A DNA stretch of 64,000 nucleotides, taken from assembly GCF_011683955.1 (NCBI RefSeq), contig NZ_JAAQPI010000018.1, positions 53,572-117,571 of the forward strand, written 5' to 3'. The DNA is from Pseudomaricurvus alkylphenolicus. Lineage in GTDB: Bacteria > Pseudomonadota > Gammaproteobacteria > Pseudomonadales > Cellvibrionaceae. This document shows positions 41,790 to 50,686 of this stretch, piece by piece (the first letter of the stretch is position 1; every line of letters starts with the position of its first letter). The notes beneath the pieces were generated by a model, which saw only the letters and a program-made list of their open reading frames with translations, had not been told where the DNA came from and did not search any database. The translations under genes were made by a program, and so were the position numbers.

Positions 41790-42752
41790 ATGTTCGATTT
41801 ATTGATGAGTGCCGATATGATGTTGGAAGATCCCGACGGTATGGCAGAGCTGTTGAGCGAAAAGCTGGGTATCTACCAGCATAAACGCTGGCGGCAGGCG
41901 TTTGACAATCACCCCTATATCGCCCATTTTTTGCGAGTGCACAAATCGCTGGCAGTATCTCCTACCCGTATCGAACCACAGTGGCACTTGGACAAGCCCA
42001 ACCCGGGTGACCCGATGTTTCACGATTTTCTGGAGAGTCTCAAGGATTACCAGGGGCGTCATCGCCCGATGATGACCCATGCAGTGGTTGTCTCCTTGAG
42101 CAAGCCCGATTTCGATGCACTGATCAGTAAGCTGATGCGCAGAGACATTCCATTCCGGATGGCACAGCGTACCCCGGAAATGCCGTTTGATCGCCTGTGG
42201 CTAGGTACCCGCCCGGAAAATCCGATTTATTCACCCGAGGTTGATGGTGGTCTCTGTATTGAGGTTATGGGAACCGAACCGCTGTGTATGCCGGAAGATG
42301 TCTTTGCCGATGAACCTGTTCAGCCGACCGACCTAAATCCTGGGGATATGGTTCGAGTTAGTGCTCGCGGATTTTTGGTGAGGGATTTGGACGATACCCT
42401 CAGGCGCTTGTCAACCAATCTGGATTGGGAGCCCAAAGAAGTGGTTCAGCTCAACGGCGAAGGCTACCGTCGTGCGCGTATGCCGTTCCGCGCACTCAAC
42501 AGCGCAAGTCTGGATCTGATTGAACCGACCTACTGGGACAGCGATGCGGGTCACTACCTGAATAACTGGGGACCTGGTTTGTATTATATTCGTATTGCGG
42601 TCAATGACCTTAAAGCCAAAGCCGATTTGCTCAAGGAGCGAGGAGTCAAATTTAGCTGGGTTGATGAGTCTGAAGCTGCCGGTGGAGGATCTTTGATCCG
42701 TGTTGATCCGTCTGAGTTACGTGGTCAGATGTTCGAGTTCGAGGAGGTTTGA
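41790..42752 (+). CDS. VOC-superfamily protein, glyoxalase/dioxygenase-like
   Basis: 320 residues in two vicinal-oxygen-chelate halves: LMSADMMLEDPDGMAELLSEKLG starts the first and VSARGFLVRDLDDTLRRLSTNL the second. Expected metal ligands can be guessed (His in MTHAVVVSLS and Glu in CIEVMG in the first half, Glu in MFEFEEV at the end of the second) but the second half lacks an obvious His, so it is not clearly an extradiol dioxygenase. Members of this fold also include epimerases, isomerases and binding proteins. It overlaps the crotonase frame at its 3' end (GAGGAGG is inside the last codons), so translation is probably coupled. Confidence 0.75.
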   Translation: MFDLLMSADMMLEDPDGMAELLSEKLGIYQHKRWRQAFDNHPYIAHFLRVHKSLAVSPTRIEPQWHLDKPNPGDPMFHDFLESLKDYQGRHRPMMTHAVVVSLSKPDFDALISKLMRRDIPFRMAQRTPEMPFDRLWLGTRPENPIYSPEVDGGLCIEVMGTEPLCMPEDVFADEPVQPTDLNPGDMVRVSARGFLVRDLDDTLRRLSTNLDWEPKEVVQLNGEGYRRARMPFRALNSASLDLIEPTYWDSDAGHYLNNWGPGLYYIRIAVNDLKAKADLLKERGVKFSWVDESEAAGGGSLIRVDPSELRGQMFEFEEV

Positions 42753-42754
42753 AG

Positions 42755-43573
42755 GTGGACATGACGTCGAAGTCGGTACGAACTGAAATCGTCAATGACT
42801 CGGTTAGCCTTGAAGTGGAAGGCAGTATTGGCTGGGTAGTCCTGACTCGTCCGGATCAGATCAATGCGATCAACGATGATATCCGGACCGGTGTACCGAA
42901 CGCGTTACAGACACTGGACGGTAATCCTGAGATACGGGTGATCGTAATTCGAGGCCAGGGAGAGAGAGGTTTCTGTGCTGGTGCCGATATTAAAGAGATT
43001 CGCCCGCCGGAAACGTCAATCGAAACTCGACAGAGAATGGGATCAAACCGCTGGATCGAATCACTTGATCGTATTGAAAAGCCGGTGATTGCCGCTATCC
43101 ATGGATATTGCATGGGGGGCGGCCTGGAATTGGCACTTGCCTGCGATATTCGCATGGCCGCACCCGGCGCGGTGATGAGTCTACCCGAAACGGCGCTTGG
43201 TCTGATTCCCGGAGGGGGTGGAACTCAACGCCTGCCGCGAACCGTCGGGCAGGCAAAAGCCATGGACATGATGTTAACGGGTGCTCGGCTCAACGCCAAA
43301 GAGGCATTGGCAATTGACCTCGTGACCCGTATGGCAACGTCTGATACAAGCTTGTTGGACGATGTAAGAGCCTTGGCGCAGGTCATTGGTCAACGACCGC
43401 CAGTGGCGACACGCTTTGTTAAAAGGGCTGTAGCGGCGGCGAACGATCTCGAATTGAGCAAGGGTTTTGACCTGGAACTGGATCTTTTCGCGTTTCTGAA
43501 AACATCCAGCGATGCCAAAGAAGCCGCATTGGCCTTTAAGGAAAAGAGAGAACCTAATTTTTCGGGTAATTGA
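42755..43573 (+). CDS. Enoyl-CoA hydratase/isomerase (crotonase family)
   Basis: About 272 residues. Start is uncertain: TTG 42749, GTG 42755 and ATG 42761 are all in frame after GAGGAGG; GTG has the best spacing. Family signatures: GFCAGADIKEIRPPE, KPVIAAIHGYCMGGGLELALACDIRMA and PETALGLIPGGGGTQRLPRTVG. Both the GGGGT loop and Glu in LPETALGL are as in true enoyl-CoA hydratases, so hydration of a trans-2-enoyl-CoA is likely. It is better conserved than the crotonase at 19774. It ends the operon and is followed 47 bp later by a terminator. Confidence 0.9.
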   Translation: MDMTSKSVRTEIVNDSVSLEVEGSIGWVVLTRPDQINAINDDIRTGVPNALQTLDGNPEIRVIVIRGQGERGFCAGADIKEIRPPETSIETRQRMGSNRWIESLDRIEKPVIAAIHGYCMGGGLELALACDIRMAAPGAVMSLPETALGLIPGGGGTQRLPRTVGQAKAMDMMLTGARLNAKEALAIDLVTRMATSDTSLLDDVRALAQVIGQRPPVATRFVKRAVAAANDLELSKGFDLELDLFAFLKTSSDAKEAALAFKEKREPNFSGN

Positions 43574-43620
43574 GCGCAGGCAGGCGTTGGTATTAATCGA
43601 CGCCAGTTTAGCGGTATCAC

Positions 43621-43650
43621 AAAAAGGCGAGTGTTGAAGCTCGCCTTTTT
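43621..43650. terminator. Bidirectional rho-independent terminator
   Basis: AAAAAGGCGAG, loop of 8, CTCGCCTTTTT. It lies between the convergent crotonase (ends 43573) and SDR (ends 43670) and has A5 before and T5 after, so it can serve both strands. Confidence 0.9.
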
Positions 43651-43669
43651 GTTGGCATGCCATCCTTGT

Positions 43670-44500
43670 TTACATCTTGTTAGAACCGAGTTCCGCGAAC
43701 AGCTCGCGCGTGCCTGCCAGTGATGGGGTGTGGCTGCAGAATCCTCCGTCAACACTCAATACTGAACCGGTTACAAACGAGGCTTCATCGCTGGCCAGGA
43801 ACGCCACCGCATCGGCGATCTGACGAGGAGTGCCCAGCTTCGGGGTGAGATGGTTGTCACGGATAATATCCAGCAACTTCTCCGGCATGGTTGCGTGGGC
43901 ATTTTCCGCAGGCGCTAAACCGATCAACAGTGCGTTGGCCCGAACCCCCTGTTTTCCATATTGCGCGGCGATCGACTTTGCCAACATGATGAGGGCAGCT
44001 TTGGAGGCCGCGTAGGCTGACAGCGTTAGGTCACCCATCGTGCCAAGGCCTGACGTTGCGTTGATCACAGACCCGCGTTGCAGCTTTATCATTTCGGGAA
44101 TGCAGTGCTTGCTGCACAGCATCGCACCGCGAAGGTTGACCGCCATAGCCCGGTCCCAGGCGTCGACGTCCATATTGACAACATCCAGATCGCCGCTACG
44201 CTGTTCTTCACTTAAGATAGCAGCGTTGTTGTGAAGTATATCTATACGACCAAACTCTCCCACCGCGATTTGAACCATCGCCTTTACGGAATCTTCATCG
44301 GAGACATCTGTCTCAACGGCGATCGCATCAGCACCTTTATCACGCAGTTCGACAGCAACTTGTTGAGCGGCGTTCTGATTGAGATCGACCACCACGATAC
44401 TGGCTCCGTGAGAGGCAAGAACTCTCGCTGCTTCCGCGCCTAGTCCACCGGCAGCGCCAGTTATGACGGCAACACGGCCCGCTAATTTACCTGAATTCAT
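43670..44500 (-). CDS. Short-chain dehydrogenase/reductase
   Basis: About 276 residues from the ATG at 44500. Complete SDR features: TGAAGGLGAEAARVLASHGA, HNNAA, Ser in NATSGLG and YAASKA. VVDLNQ after the second strand carries an Asp, favouring NAD(H). It is divergent from the second dioxygenase set and shares its 337-bp upstream region, which contains motif copy 7 and an FNR-type box. Likely oxidises a hydroxyl made on the ring; cis-dihydrodiol dehydrogenase is a possibility. Confidence 0.88.
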   Translation of the reverse strand: MNSGKLAGRVAVITGAAGGLGAEAARVLASHGASIVVVDLNQNAAQQVAVELRDKGADAIAVETDVSDEDSVKAMVQIAVGEFGRIDILHNNAAILSEEQRSGDLDVVNMDVDAWDRAMAVNLRGAMLCSKHCIPEMIKLQRGSVINATSGLGTMGDLTLSAYAASKAALIMLAKSIAAQYGKQGVRANALLIGLAPAENAHATMPEKLLDIIRDNHLTPKLGTPRQIADAVAFLASDEASFVTGSVLSVDGGFCSHTPSLAGTRELFAELGSNKM

Positions 44501-44561
44501 AAAATCATACCTGCCCATTGTTATCTGTACGGCCGTCACGGCCTCCCAATACAGATATTAT

Positions 44562-44586
44562 ACATATATAGAAAAAATGTATAAAT
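44562..44586 (+). promoter_or_regulatory. ACA-N13-TGT-ATAAAT motif, copy 7
   Basis: ACA at 44562-44564, TGT at 44578-44580, then ATAAAT. It is in the divergent region between the SDR (start 44500) and the dioxygenase alpha gene (start 44837). Confidence 0.5.
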
Positions 44587-44727
44587 ATAACGTCTGTTTC
44601 TCCAAGATTTCTACAGGATTTCCTTTGAAGGAGCTACAAGCCCCAGAATTCGGGCTTTTCAGCAATGGATACTTAGCGTAATTGTTTGACCACGAGACAA
44701 ATGCAGAAACGCAAAGAAACAGGGAAT

Positions 44728-44741
44728 TTGATCTACATCAA
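44728..44741 (+). promoter_or_regulatory. Perfect FNR/ANR box with matching -10
   Basis: TTGAT-CTAC-ATCAA, an exact match to the FNR/ANR consensus TTGAT-N4-ATCAA. Its centre is about 41.5 bases upstream of ~44776, and AATAAT lies at about 44764-44769 as a -10, the layout of a class II activated promoter. The target would be the dioxygenase alpha gene at 44837. Nothing else is seen in 44600-44836. Confidence 0.6.
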
Positions 44742-44836
44742 CCACAGTTGGGCTCAAAAAAGACAATAATCTCACCAACATGAACACTTTTAGGGAAAGT
44801 GTATCGATAACCGAAGTCAATAACAGGGAATCTATA

Positions 44837-46222
44837 ATGCCTCATATCCCCATACTGAACGATGGTACTCCACTGTCAGAGCTGATCAATCACGATACTC
44901 GCGAGGTTGCCATGCGCACCCTGTCAGACGAGCAGATTTACCAGGTCGAAATGAAGAAGATATTCGCCAAAACCTGGGTCTTTCTGGGGCACGAAACAGA
45001 GATCCCCAACAGCGGTGACTTTCTGGTGCGTGACATGGGGTCCGATTCAGTGCTGGTTACTCGCGACAAAGACGGCGATATTCATGTGGCCCTAAATGTT
45101 TGTCCTCATCGTGGCATGAAGATTTCTACTCATGACAGCGGTAATACGCCCATTCATACCTGTATCTATCACGGCTGGGCGTTTAAGCCCAACGGTGACT
45201 TCGTGGGCGCGCCCGCTGATAAGGAGTGTATGCATGGCAAAATGATGACCAAGCAGCAGTTGGGGCTGAAGAAAGCCAGAGTTGCAGAATACGGTGGATT
45301 GATTTTCGCTACCTGGAATATTGAGGGTCCGAGCTTTGAGGAGTTTCTGGGCGATGCAAAATGGTACTTTGACACACTGTGGTGTCGAACCATCGAGGGT
45401 ATGGAGGTTCTTGGGCCTCCGCAGCGCTTTGTCATCCGTGCCAACTGGAAAACGGCCTGTGAACAATCGGCCTCAGACGGATTTCATACCATGACGCTGC
45501 ACCGCTGGCTTGGAGAGGTTGGACCCTATGCCAAAAAGCCGGATGAAGAAGGTAAAGGCGGAGACTTAAGTCCCGAAATGTACGGTAGTGAGGTTTGGAC
45601 TGACCACGGCCACACGATGCGTTGTATCGATCTCGACCGTAAAATTCGGCGCATTACCGGTAAAGATCCCAGTGCGTTGAGTGCACGTGAGAAATTGGAG
45701 CTATTGCCACCACCGGGAATCACACCGGAAATGGTCCCACAATTGCTTGAACGTTTTAGTGATGAGCAGTTGGAACTGATGTCCTGGCGGCCCCCTCAGG
45801 TAGGCAATTTCTTCCCCAACGGCTTGTTCGAATTTATCTATTTGCCACAGCCAGATGGCACAGTGGTAGGCGCGATGGCATTGCATGCCTATATACCAAA
45901 AGGCCCGGACAAGCTGGAATTTGTGAACTGGATTTTGGCGGAAAAGGACACGCCACCAGAACTGAAAGCAAAAATGTTGCGGCAATCGGTACAACTGTTG
46001 GGAACGTCGGGAATGGTTGAACAGGATGATTCGGACACCTGGCCACATCAAACCATTGTCGCAAAAGGGGCGATGAGTGCGGATATTACTCTTAAATATC
46101 AGGCGTGCTATGAAACCAAGCCACCATCCTGGCCTGGTCCGGGCCACGTAGGAGATGGCTTTACTAAAGACGATACCCAGTGGCAGTGGTGGCAATACTG
46201 GTATGAGCTGATGACTGCTTAA
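44837..46222 (+). CDS. Rieske non-heme iron dioxygenase, alpha subunit (set 2)
   Basis: About 461 residues from the ATG at 44837, with CAGGGAA upstream. Rieske site CPHRG and CIYHGW intact; iron site EQSASDGFHTMTLH intact. Sequence is close to the alpha subunit at 32725-34125 along its whole length (for example FGxKTW-type start, GPPQRFxxRANWKTA, GTSGMVEQDDSDTWPH), so the two arose by duplication or from related clusters. It forms a unit with the beta gene 84 bp downstream. The difference in promoter (FNR box here, none seen before set 1) suggests use under different oxygen supply or on a different intermediate; that is inference. Confidence 0.94.
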   Translation: MPHIPILNDGTPLSELINHDTREVAMRTLSDEQIYQVEMKKIFAKTWVFLGHETEIPNSGDFLVRDMGSDSVLVTRDKDGDIHVALNVCPHRGMKISTHDSGNTPIHTCIYHGWAFKPNGDFVGAPADKECMHGKMMTKQQLGLKKARVAEYGGLIFATWNIEGPSFEEFLGDAKWYFDTLWCRTIEGMEVLGPPQRFVIRANWKTACEQSASDGFHTMTLHRWLGEVGPYAKKPDEEGKGGDLSPEMYGSEVWTDHGHTMRCIDLDRKIRRITGKDPSALSAREKLELLPPPGITPEMVPQLLERFSDEQLELMSWRPPQVGNFFPNGLFEFIYLPQPDGTVVGAMALHAYIPKGPDKLEFVNWILAEKDTPPELKAKMLRQSVQLLGTSGMVEQDDSDTWPHQTIVAKGAMSADITLKYQACYETKPPSWPGPGHVGDGFTKDDTQWQWWQYWYELMTA

Positions 46223-46306
46223 CCGATTCTTTGAATCGTCCACTGTTCTAATCACCGAATCAATGCAATGCGTAGACTGATGCGCGAAGACTGACTGGAG
46301 AGTGTT

Positions 46307-46918
46307 ATGACCCATGCCGATGACAACGCCACGGCACTGGCTGCGGCGGAATTGAAAACGTTGCTCGAACCCACACCTTTACCCATGCTGGACACCAGCA
46401 AACGCATTTCTGCCGCTGATCCACTACACACTGAACTCATGGAATTTCTGGTCGATGAAGCCGAAATGCTTGATAACCTCCAGTTTAAGGCTTGGGGGGC
46501 CACCTTGGCAGAAGATCTGGAATACAATGCTCCCTTGCGACGCACTCGTACCACCCGACAACAGGATCAAACGGTAGTGCGCACGGTTCAGCATCTGCAT
46601 GAAGACTTTGGCTCCATGCAGTTGCGAATTATGCGCGTCGCAGATACCACCAGTGCCTGGGGAGAAGACCCGCCGTCGCGGACTCGTCGCTTCATTAGCA
46701 ACATCAGGGCGTATCGTACTGAACAGGCGAACGAGTATTTGGTGCGTAGTTACGAATTGGTCACTCGCAGTCGTTTCGATTTTGATGACTTCGACCTGAT
46801 TCCCTGTGAGCGTTATGACATCCTGCGCCGTGATGGAGTGAGTTTTAAACTGGCTAGGCGTGAAATCCTTCTGGATCAGGTAGTAGTGGGCACGCCTAAC
46901 CTCGGTATTTTTCTTTAA
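46307..46918 (+). CDS. Rieske dioxygenase, beta subunit (set 2)
   Basis: 203 residues; CTGGAGAG precedes the ATG. NTF2-like small subunit with LMEFLVDEAEMLDNLQFKAW, RTRRFISNIRAYRTEQ and FDFDDFDLIPCERYD. About 20 residues longer at the N-terminus than the set-1 beta subunit (Ala-rich, AAAELKTLLEPTPLPML), which may be flexible. It completes the alpha/beta pair with the gene upstream. Confidence 0.92.
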   Translation: MTHADDNATALAAAELKTLLEPTPLPMLDTSKRISAADPLHTELMEFLVDEAEMLDNLQFKAWGATLAEDLEYNAPLRRTRTTRQQDQTVVRTVQHLHEDFGSMQLRIMRVADTTSAWGEDPPSRTRRFISNIRAYRTEQANEYLVRSYELVTRSRFDFDDFDLIPCERYDILRRDGVSFKLARREILLDQVVVGTPNLGIFL

Positions 46919-46974
46919 GTCCACTCGAGTCCTCCAGGCGTTACGGTAGTCTCTTGTTTCTGGCTTTTTATGTG

Positions 46975-46999
46975 ACAGATATGTAGAATGTGTCTAATT
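46975..46999 (+). promoter_or_regulatory. ACA-N13-TGT-CTAATT motif, copy 8
   Basis: ACA at 46975-46977, TGT at 46991-46993, then CTAATT. It lies 31 bp before the SDR start at 47024 and follows the dioxygenase stop at 46918. Confidence 0.55.
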
Positions 47000-47023
47000 A
47001 AAGTCGGATAAGAGGGTTTCAAC

Positions 47024-47713
47024 GTGGATCTAGTGGGAAAACGCATCATTGTTACGGGGGCTTTCGGCGGACTGGGTCGTCAGGTGGTTGATATGGCGCT
47101 TGCTGCTGGTGCGGCAGTGGCAGCAGTAGATTATGCCCCAGCGCCCACGGGTGCTACTGAGTTGCAACTCCATTCATTCGGAGGCGTTGATTTGACGTCT
47201 GAGTCCGCCGCTGCGCATGCGTTTGAACAGGCGGTTAGCGCTTTGGGTGGCCTCGATGGGTTGATCAACATAGCCGGTGGGTTCACCTGGGAAACGTTTG
47301 CTGAGGGAGCGGTCGACAGCTGGGTCAAGATGTTTGATATCAACCTCAAAACAGCGGTGATCGCTTCCCATGCCGCGATGCCTTATCTGTTGCAGCAGTC
47401 CGCTGGCAGTATTGTCAATATCGGCGCTAACTCGGCGCAGAAATCTGAAATGGGTGTGGCTGCCTATACCGCGTCGAAGGCCGGTGTTGCGAAGCTTACT
47501 GAATCGCTCGCGGATGAATACAAGAGTAGGGTGCGGGTCAATGCGGTGCTGCCAAGTATCATCGACACGGAGATCAACCGCCGGGATATGCCTGACGCGG
47601 ACTTCAGCTTGTGGGTACAGCCTCAGGAGCTTGGTCAGGTAATACTCTTCCTGTCATCTGATCAGGCCAGCGCTGTAACCGGTGCCCTGGTGCCGGTAGT
47701 CGGACGAGTATAA
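47024..47713 (+). CDS. Short-chain dehydrogenase/reductase (short form)
   Basis: 229 residues, GTG start with AGAGGG upstream. TGAFGGLGRQVVDMALAAGA, NIAGG in place of NNAG, Ser in NIGANSAQ and YTASKAG are present. VDYAPAP after the second strand carries an Asp, suggesting NAD(H). A compact SDR like DitB or dihydrodiol dehydrogenases, well placed to act on the product of dioxygenase set 2, which ends 106 bp upstream. It precedes the KstD-like gene by 25 bp and probably shares an operon with it and the MFS transporter. Confidence 0.88.
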   Translation: MDLVGKRIIVTGAFGGLGRQVVDMALAAGAAVAAVDYAPAPTGATELQLHSFGGVDLTSESAAAHAFEQAVSALGGLDGLINIAGGFTWETFAEGAVDSWVKMFDINLKTAVIASHAAMPYLLQQSAGSIVNIGANSAQKSEMGVAAYTASKAGVAKLTESLADEYKSRVRVNAVLPSIIDTEINRRDMPDADFSLWVQPQELGQVILFLSSDQASAVTGALVPVVGRV

Positions 47714-47738
47714 GTGCGATTGGCCTAGGAACCGTAGT

Positions 47739-49424
47739 ATGGAAACCCTGACCAAAGACGTACTGGTGGTGGGCGCGGGGGGAGCGGGTATGACTGCCGC
47801 GACCGTCGCTGCAAGCGACGGACTCGATGTCTTACTGGTTGAAAAAACGTCGACGTTTGGCGGCACTACTGCCTGGTCCGGTGGCGGGATCTGGGTGCCC
47901 TGTAATTCGCTGGCTCGCCAAGCGGGTTACAAGGACTGCCAAGACCAGGCACAGCAATATATTCAATCGGTCATCGGTCCCAGCTTGCGTGATGACCTGC
48001 TATCGGTGTTCCTGCAGGCCGCGCCCAAGATGGTGGACTTTCTGCAGTATCAGTCCGCGGTGAGGTTTTCCTTGCACGAAGGCTTTGCTGACTGGTACCA
48101 GGACTTGCCAGGGGCAACTCTATCCGGTCGGCTGTTGGCCCCTCAGGAATATACTGGTCTGGCATTAGGGGAATATTTCCAGCGCCTGCGTCCACCACTG
48201 ACGGAGTTTAACGCACCGGCTGGCATGATGATTGGCTTTGGGGATATGCCTCACATCGCCAAGGTAAAGCAGTCGTGGCAGTCTTTCCGCCATATCCTGG
48301 GGCTGGTACTGCGCTTTGGTTGGGATAAAATTCGGCATCGGCGCGGCACCCGTTTGACCATGGGCAACGCACTGGCGGCCCGCTTGTTGCGCTCTTGTGT
48401 TGATTCAGGTGTGCAATTGTGGTCGTCAGCGCCCATGTGCCGCTTGCTTACCGAAGGAGGGCGGGTGATCGGCGCCGTGGTCGACAACAACGGCCAGCCG
48501 GTGAAGGTGTTGGCACGGCACGGTGTTATTCTCGCAGGCGGCGGGTTTTCGGCGGATCCGGCGTTACGCAGAAAGTTTATGCCGTTTCCTGACCAGCACC
48601 TGTCCATGGTGTGCGAAGGCAACGATGGCACGGGTATACGTCAGGCACTGGAGCTAGGAGCTTGTTTCGATGGCGATAACATCAGCAATGCGGGCTGGCT
48701 AATCGTATCGAAATTGGAACTCCCTGATGGGAGAATACGTAAATTTCCGCACCTGTTTTCAGATCGAGGCAAACCCGGCTGTATAGCGGTGGGGTTGAAC
48801 GGACGGCGCTTTGGTAACGAGTCCGCCACTAATCTGGTGACGCCAATGCACAATAGTAAAGCGGTGCCTGCCTATTTGATCTGCGATCACACATTCATTA
48901 AGAAATACGGGCTGGGCATGGTTAAACCAGCGGCCATCGGCCTAAAAAAATTGCTGCGCGCAGGGTATATTCTGCGAGGGGATAGCCTACAGGCACTTGC
49001 GGAAAAAGCCGGCATCCATGGTGACAACTTGGCGCTGACAGTAGCGCGGTTTAATCAATTTTCCGAGAGCGGAGTGGACGAGGACTTTGATCGCGGTAAG
49101 GACAGCGATGATCTCAACCTGGGGGACATTAATCACCAGCCCAACCCCTGTCTGGGGCCAATAAACCAAGGGCCGTTCTATGCAGTGCAGATTTTTCCTG
49201 GTGACTCCACCACCACCGTCGGCCTCAAGGTGGATGAGGAGGCCCGCGTCTTGCGGGAAAATGGAGAAACCATTGGCGGCCTGCAGGCTATCGGTCTGGA
49301 TATGAATTCACTCTGGCGTGGCAAGGCGCCCTCACATGGTGGCAACAACACACTCAGTCTTACCTTCGGTTATGTTGCTGCCAAGGCACTGGCCACTCAT
49401 GCCCGCTCGCAGGCCACGCCATGA
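47739..49424 (+). CDS. FAD-dependent 3-ketosteroid dehydrogenase-like flavoprotein
   Basis: 561 residues. The FAD-binding motif VLVVGAGGAGMTAATVAASDG and ATP-like loop TFGGTTAWSGGGIWVP at the N-terminus, ILAGGGFSADPALRRKF in the middle and SHGGNNTLSLTFGYVAAKAL at the C-terminus define the KstD / fumarate reductase-like flavoprotein group. Relatives introduce a C=C next to a ketone in a ring (delta-1 or delta-4 dehydrogenation). The Tyr residues of KstD cannot be assigned firmly by eye, so the exact reaction is uncertain. It overlaps the MFS gene by 4 bp. Such activity is needed for aromatising a saturated ring before extradiol cleavage. Confidence 0.85.
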   Translation: METLTKDVLVVGAGGAGMTAATVAASDGLDVLLVEKTSTFGGTTAWSGGGIWVPCNSLARQAGYKDCQDQAQQYIQSVIGPSLRDDLLSVFLQAAPKMVDFLQYQSAVRFSLHEGFADWYQDLPGATLSGRLLAPQEYTGLALGEYFQRLRPPLTEFNAPAGMMIGFGDMPHIAKVKQSWQSFRHILGLVLRFGWDKIRHRRGTRLTMGNALAARLLRSCVDSGVQLWSSAPMCRLLTEGGRVIGAVVDNNGQPVKVLARHGVILAGGGFSADPALRRKFMPFPDQHLSMVCEGNDGTGIRQALELGACFDGDNISNAGWLIVSKLELPDGRIRKFPHLFSDRGKPGCIAVGLNGRRFGNESATNLVTPMHNSKAVPAYLICDHTFIKKYGLGMVKPAAIGLKKLLRAGYILRGDSLQALAEKAGIHGDNLALTVARFNQFSESGVDEDFDRGKDSDDLNLGDINHQPNPCLGPINQGPFYAVQIFPGDSTTTVGLKVDEEARVLRENGETIGGLQAIGLDMNSLWRGKAPSHGGNNTLSLTFGYVAAKALATHARSQATP

Positions 49425-50680
49425 ATTTATCCACATCTCCTCTTGCTCATCCCAATCCCTGGTTGATCGTTGCTTACGCCGCGTTGATGCAGGCGGTGGT
49501 AGTCGGTATTGGTGTATACGCGTTCGCGTTTTTCGTGATGCCATGGATGATAGCGTTTGAGCTTGATCGGGGCGCTTTGATGTTGGTGATTACCGGATCG
49601 TCCATCGTTGCGGCATTGATCGCTCCTCTTTGCGGCACCTGGATCGATAAACACCCTAGCCGCAAATTGGTGGTTTCGACCTCGGTATTGTTCGCTATTG
49701 GTCTGGTACTGATAGGCTTATTTCCGAGCTATCTGACGACCTTGATGGTGTACGTCTTGGTGTTGCCTTTGGGCATTTGTCTCTCTGGTACTCTGATGGC
49801 GCTGACGCTTGTTGGGAAACTATTTACTCGCCATCGCGGGGTGGCTATGGGCTTGGTCGCGCTCGGCACCAATGTTGGTGGCTTGATTGTACCGGTGTTG
49901 GTGACTGGCTTGTTGTCACAGTTGCCATGGCAACAGGTCTTCCTGGTATTGGCGTCATTGGTGGTGCTGCTGGTTTCGCTACCAGCAATGGTGGTGTTGC
50001 GCGGAGTTGGGGGGGCTACGCCGACCGATCGATCGGATTGCACGAAGCCCTCAATTCATCCCGACTCAGGTACCGGAACGATGAGCGCCAGCGCGGTACA
50101 CAAATTGGGCGTTGCTTATTTGGTGCCGTGTCTGCTGTTTGTCGCCGTACTTCACAATATTGGCGCTTTGGCGGCAGATCTTGGCATCGATCAGCAACGC
50201 GCTGCGATGGTCACGGCGGCGGCGTCCATCGCGATGGGGGTGGGGAAGGTGGCAGCAGGCGCGCTTAGCGATAAGTTTAGCTACACTTGGCTCTACACCT
50301 CCTGCTTGTTGTTGATTTCAGGTGGTCTGGTGGCAATAAGCCAGTCCTCAGGGTTGGTGGATTTGCTATTTTCCATATGCCTAATCGGTTTGGTAATGGG
50401 TGCCATCGCGCCGTTGGTGGGTACGATAGTGGCAGACCTCTGGGCCACTTCATCGTTCGGAAGAGTCATGGGAGTCGTCCAGGCATTCGCTGGCGTTTCC
50501 GTCTTCGGCGCGCTGCTGGCGGGCTATTTACGCGATGTCAGTGGTAGTTATTCCAGTGCATTTCTTTGGTTGTTACTGGGCGTAATACCGGCGCTCTATT
50601 GTTTTCTTAGTTTGTCAAAGCACCCACCCAGGGCTGTTTCTGGGCGGACACTAAGTCCGGAAAGTCTCAACGAGCACTGA
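49421..50680 (+). CDS. Major facilitator superfamily transporter
   Basis: 419 residues, about 12 membrane segments, beginning VAYAALMQAVVVGIGVYAFAFFVMPW. The loop motif between helices 2 and 3 reads CGTWIDKHPSRKLVV. A hydrophilic central loop (TPTDRSDCTKPSIHPDSGTG) separates the two halves. Oxalate/formate-like and monocarboxylate-like MFS proteins have this layout, so an organic acid is a plausible substrate. It starts within the last codons of the KstD-like gene and ends the operon. It differs from the MFS protein at 13568. Confidence 0.87.
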   Translation: MNLSTSPLAHPNPWLIVAYAALMQAVVVGIGVYAFAFFVMPWMIAFELDRGALMLVITGSSIVAALIAPLCGTWIDKHPSRKLVVSTSVLFAIGLVLIGLFPSYLTTLMVYVLVLPLGICLSGTLMALTLVGKLFTRHRGVAMGLVALGTNVGGLIVPVLVTGLLSQLPWQQVFLVLASLVVLLVSLPAMVVLRGVGGATPTDRSDCTKPSIHPDSGTGTMSASAVHKLGVAYLVPCLLFVAVLHNIGALAADLGIDQQRAAMVTAAASIAMGVGKVAAGALSDKFSYTWLYTSCLLLISGGLVAISQSSGLVDLLFSICLIGLVMGAIAPLVGTIVADLWATSSFGRVMGVVQAFAGVSVFGALLAGYLRDVSGSYSSAFLWLLLGVIPALYCFLSLSKHPPRAVSGRTLSPESLNEH

Positions 50681-50686
50681 GCATCA

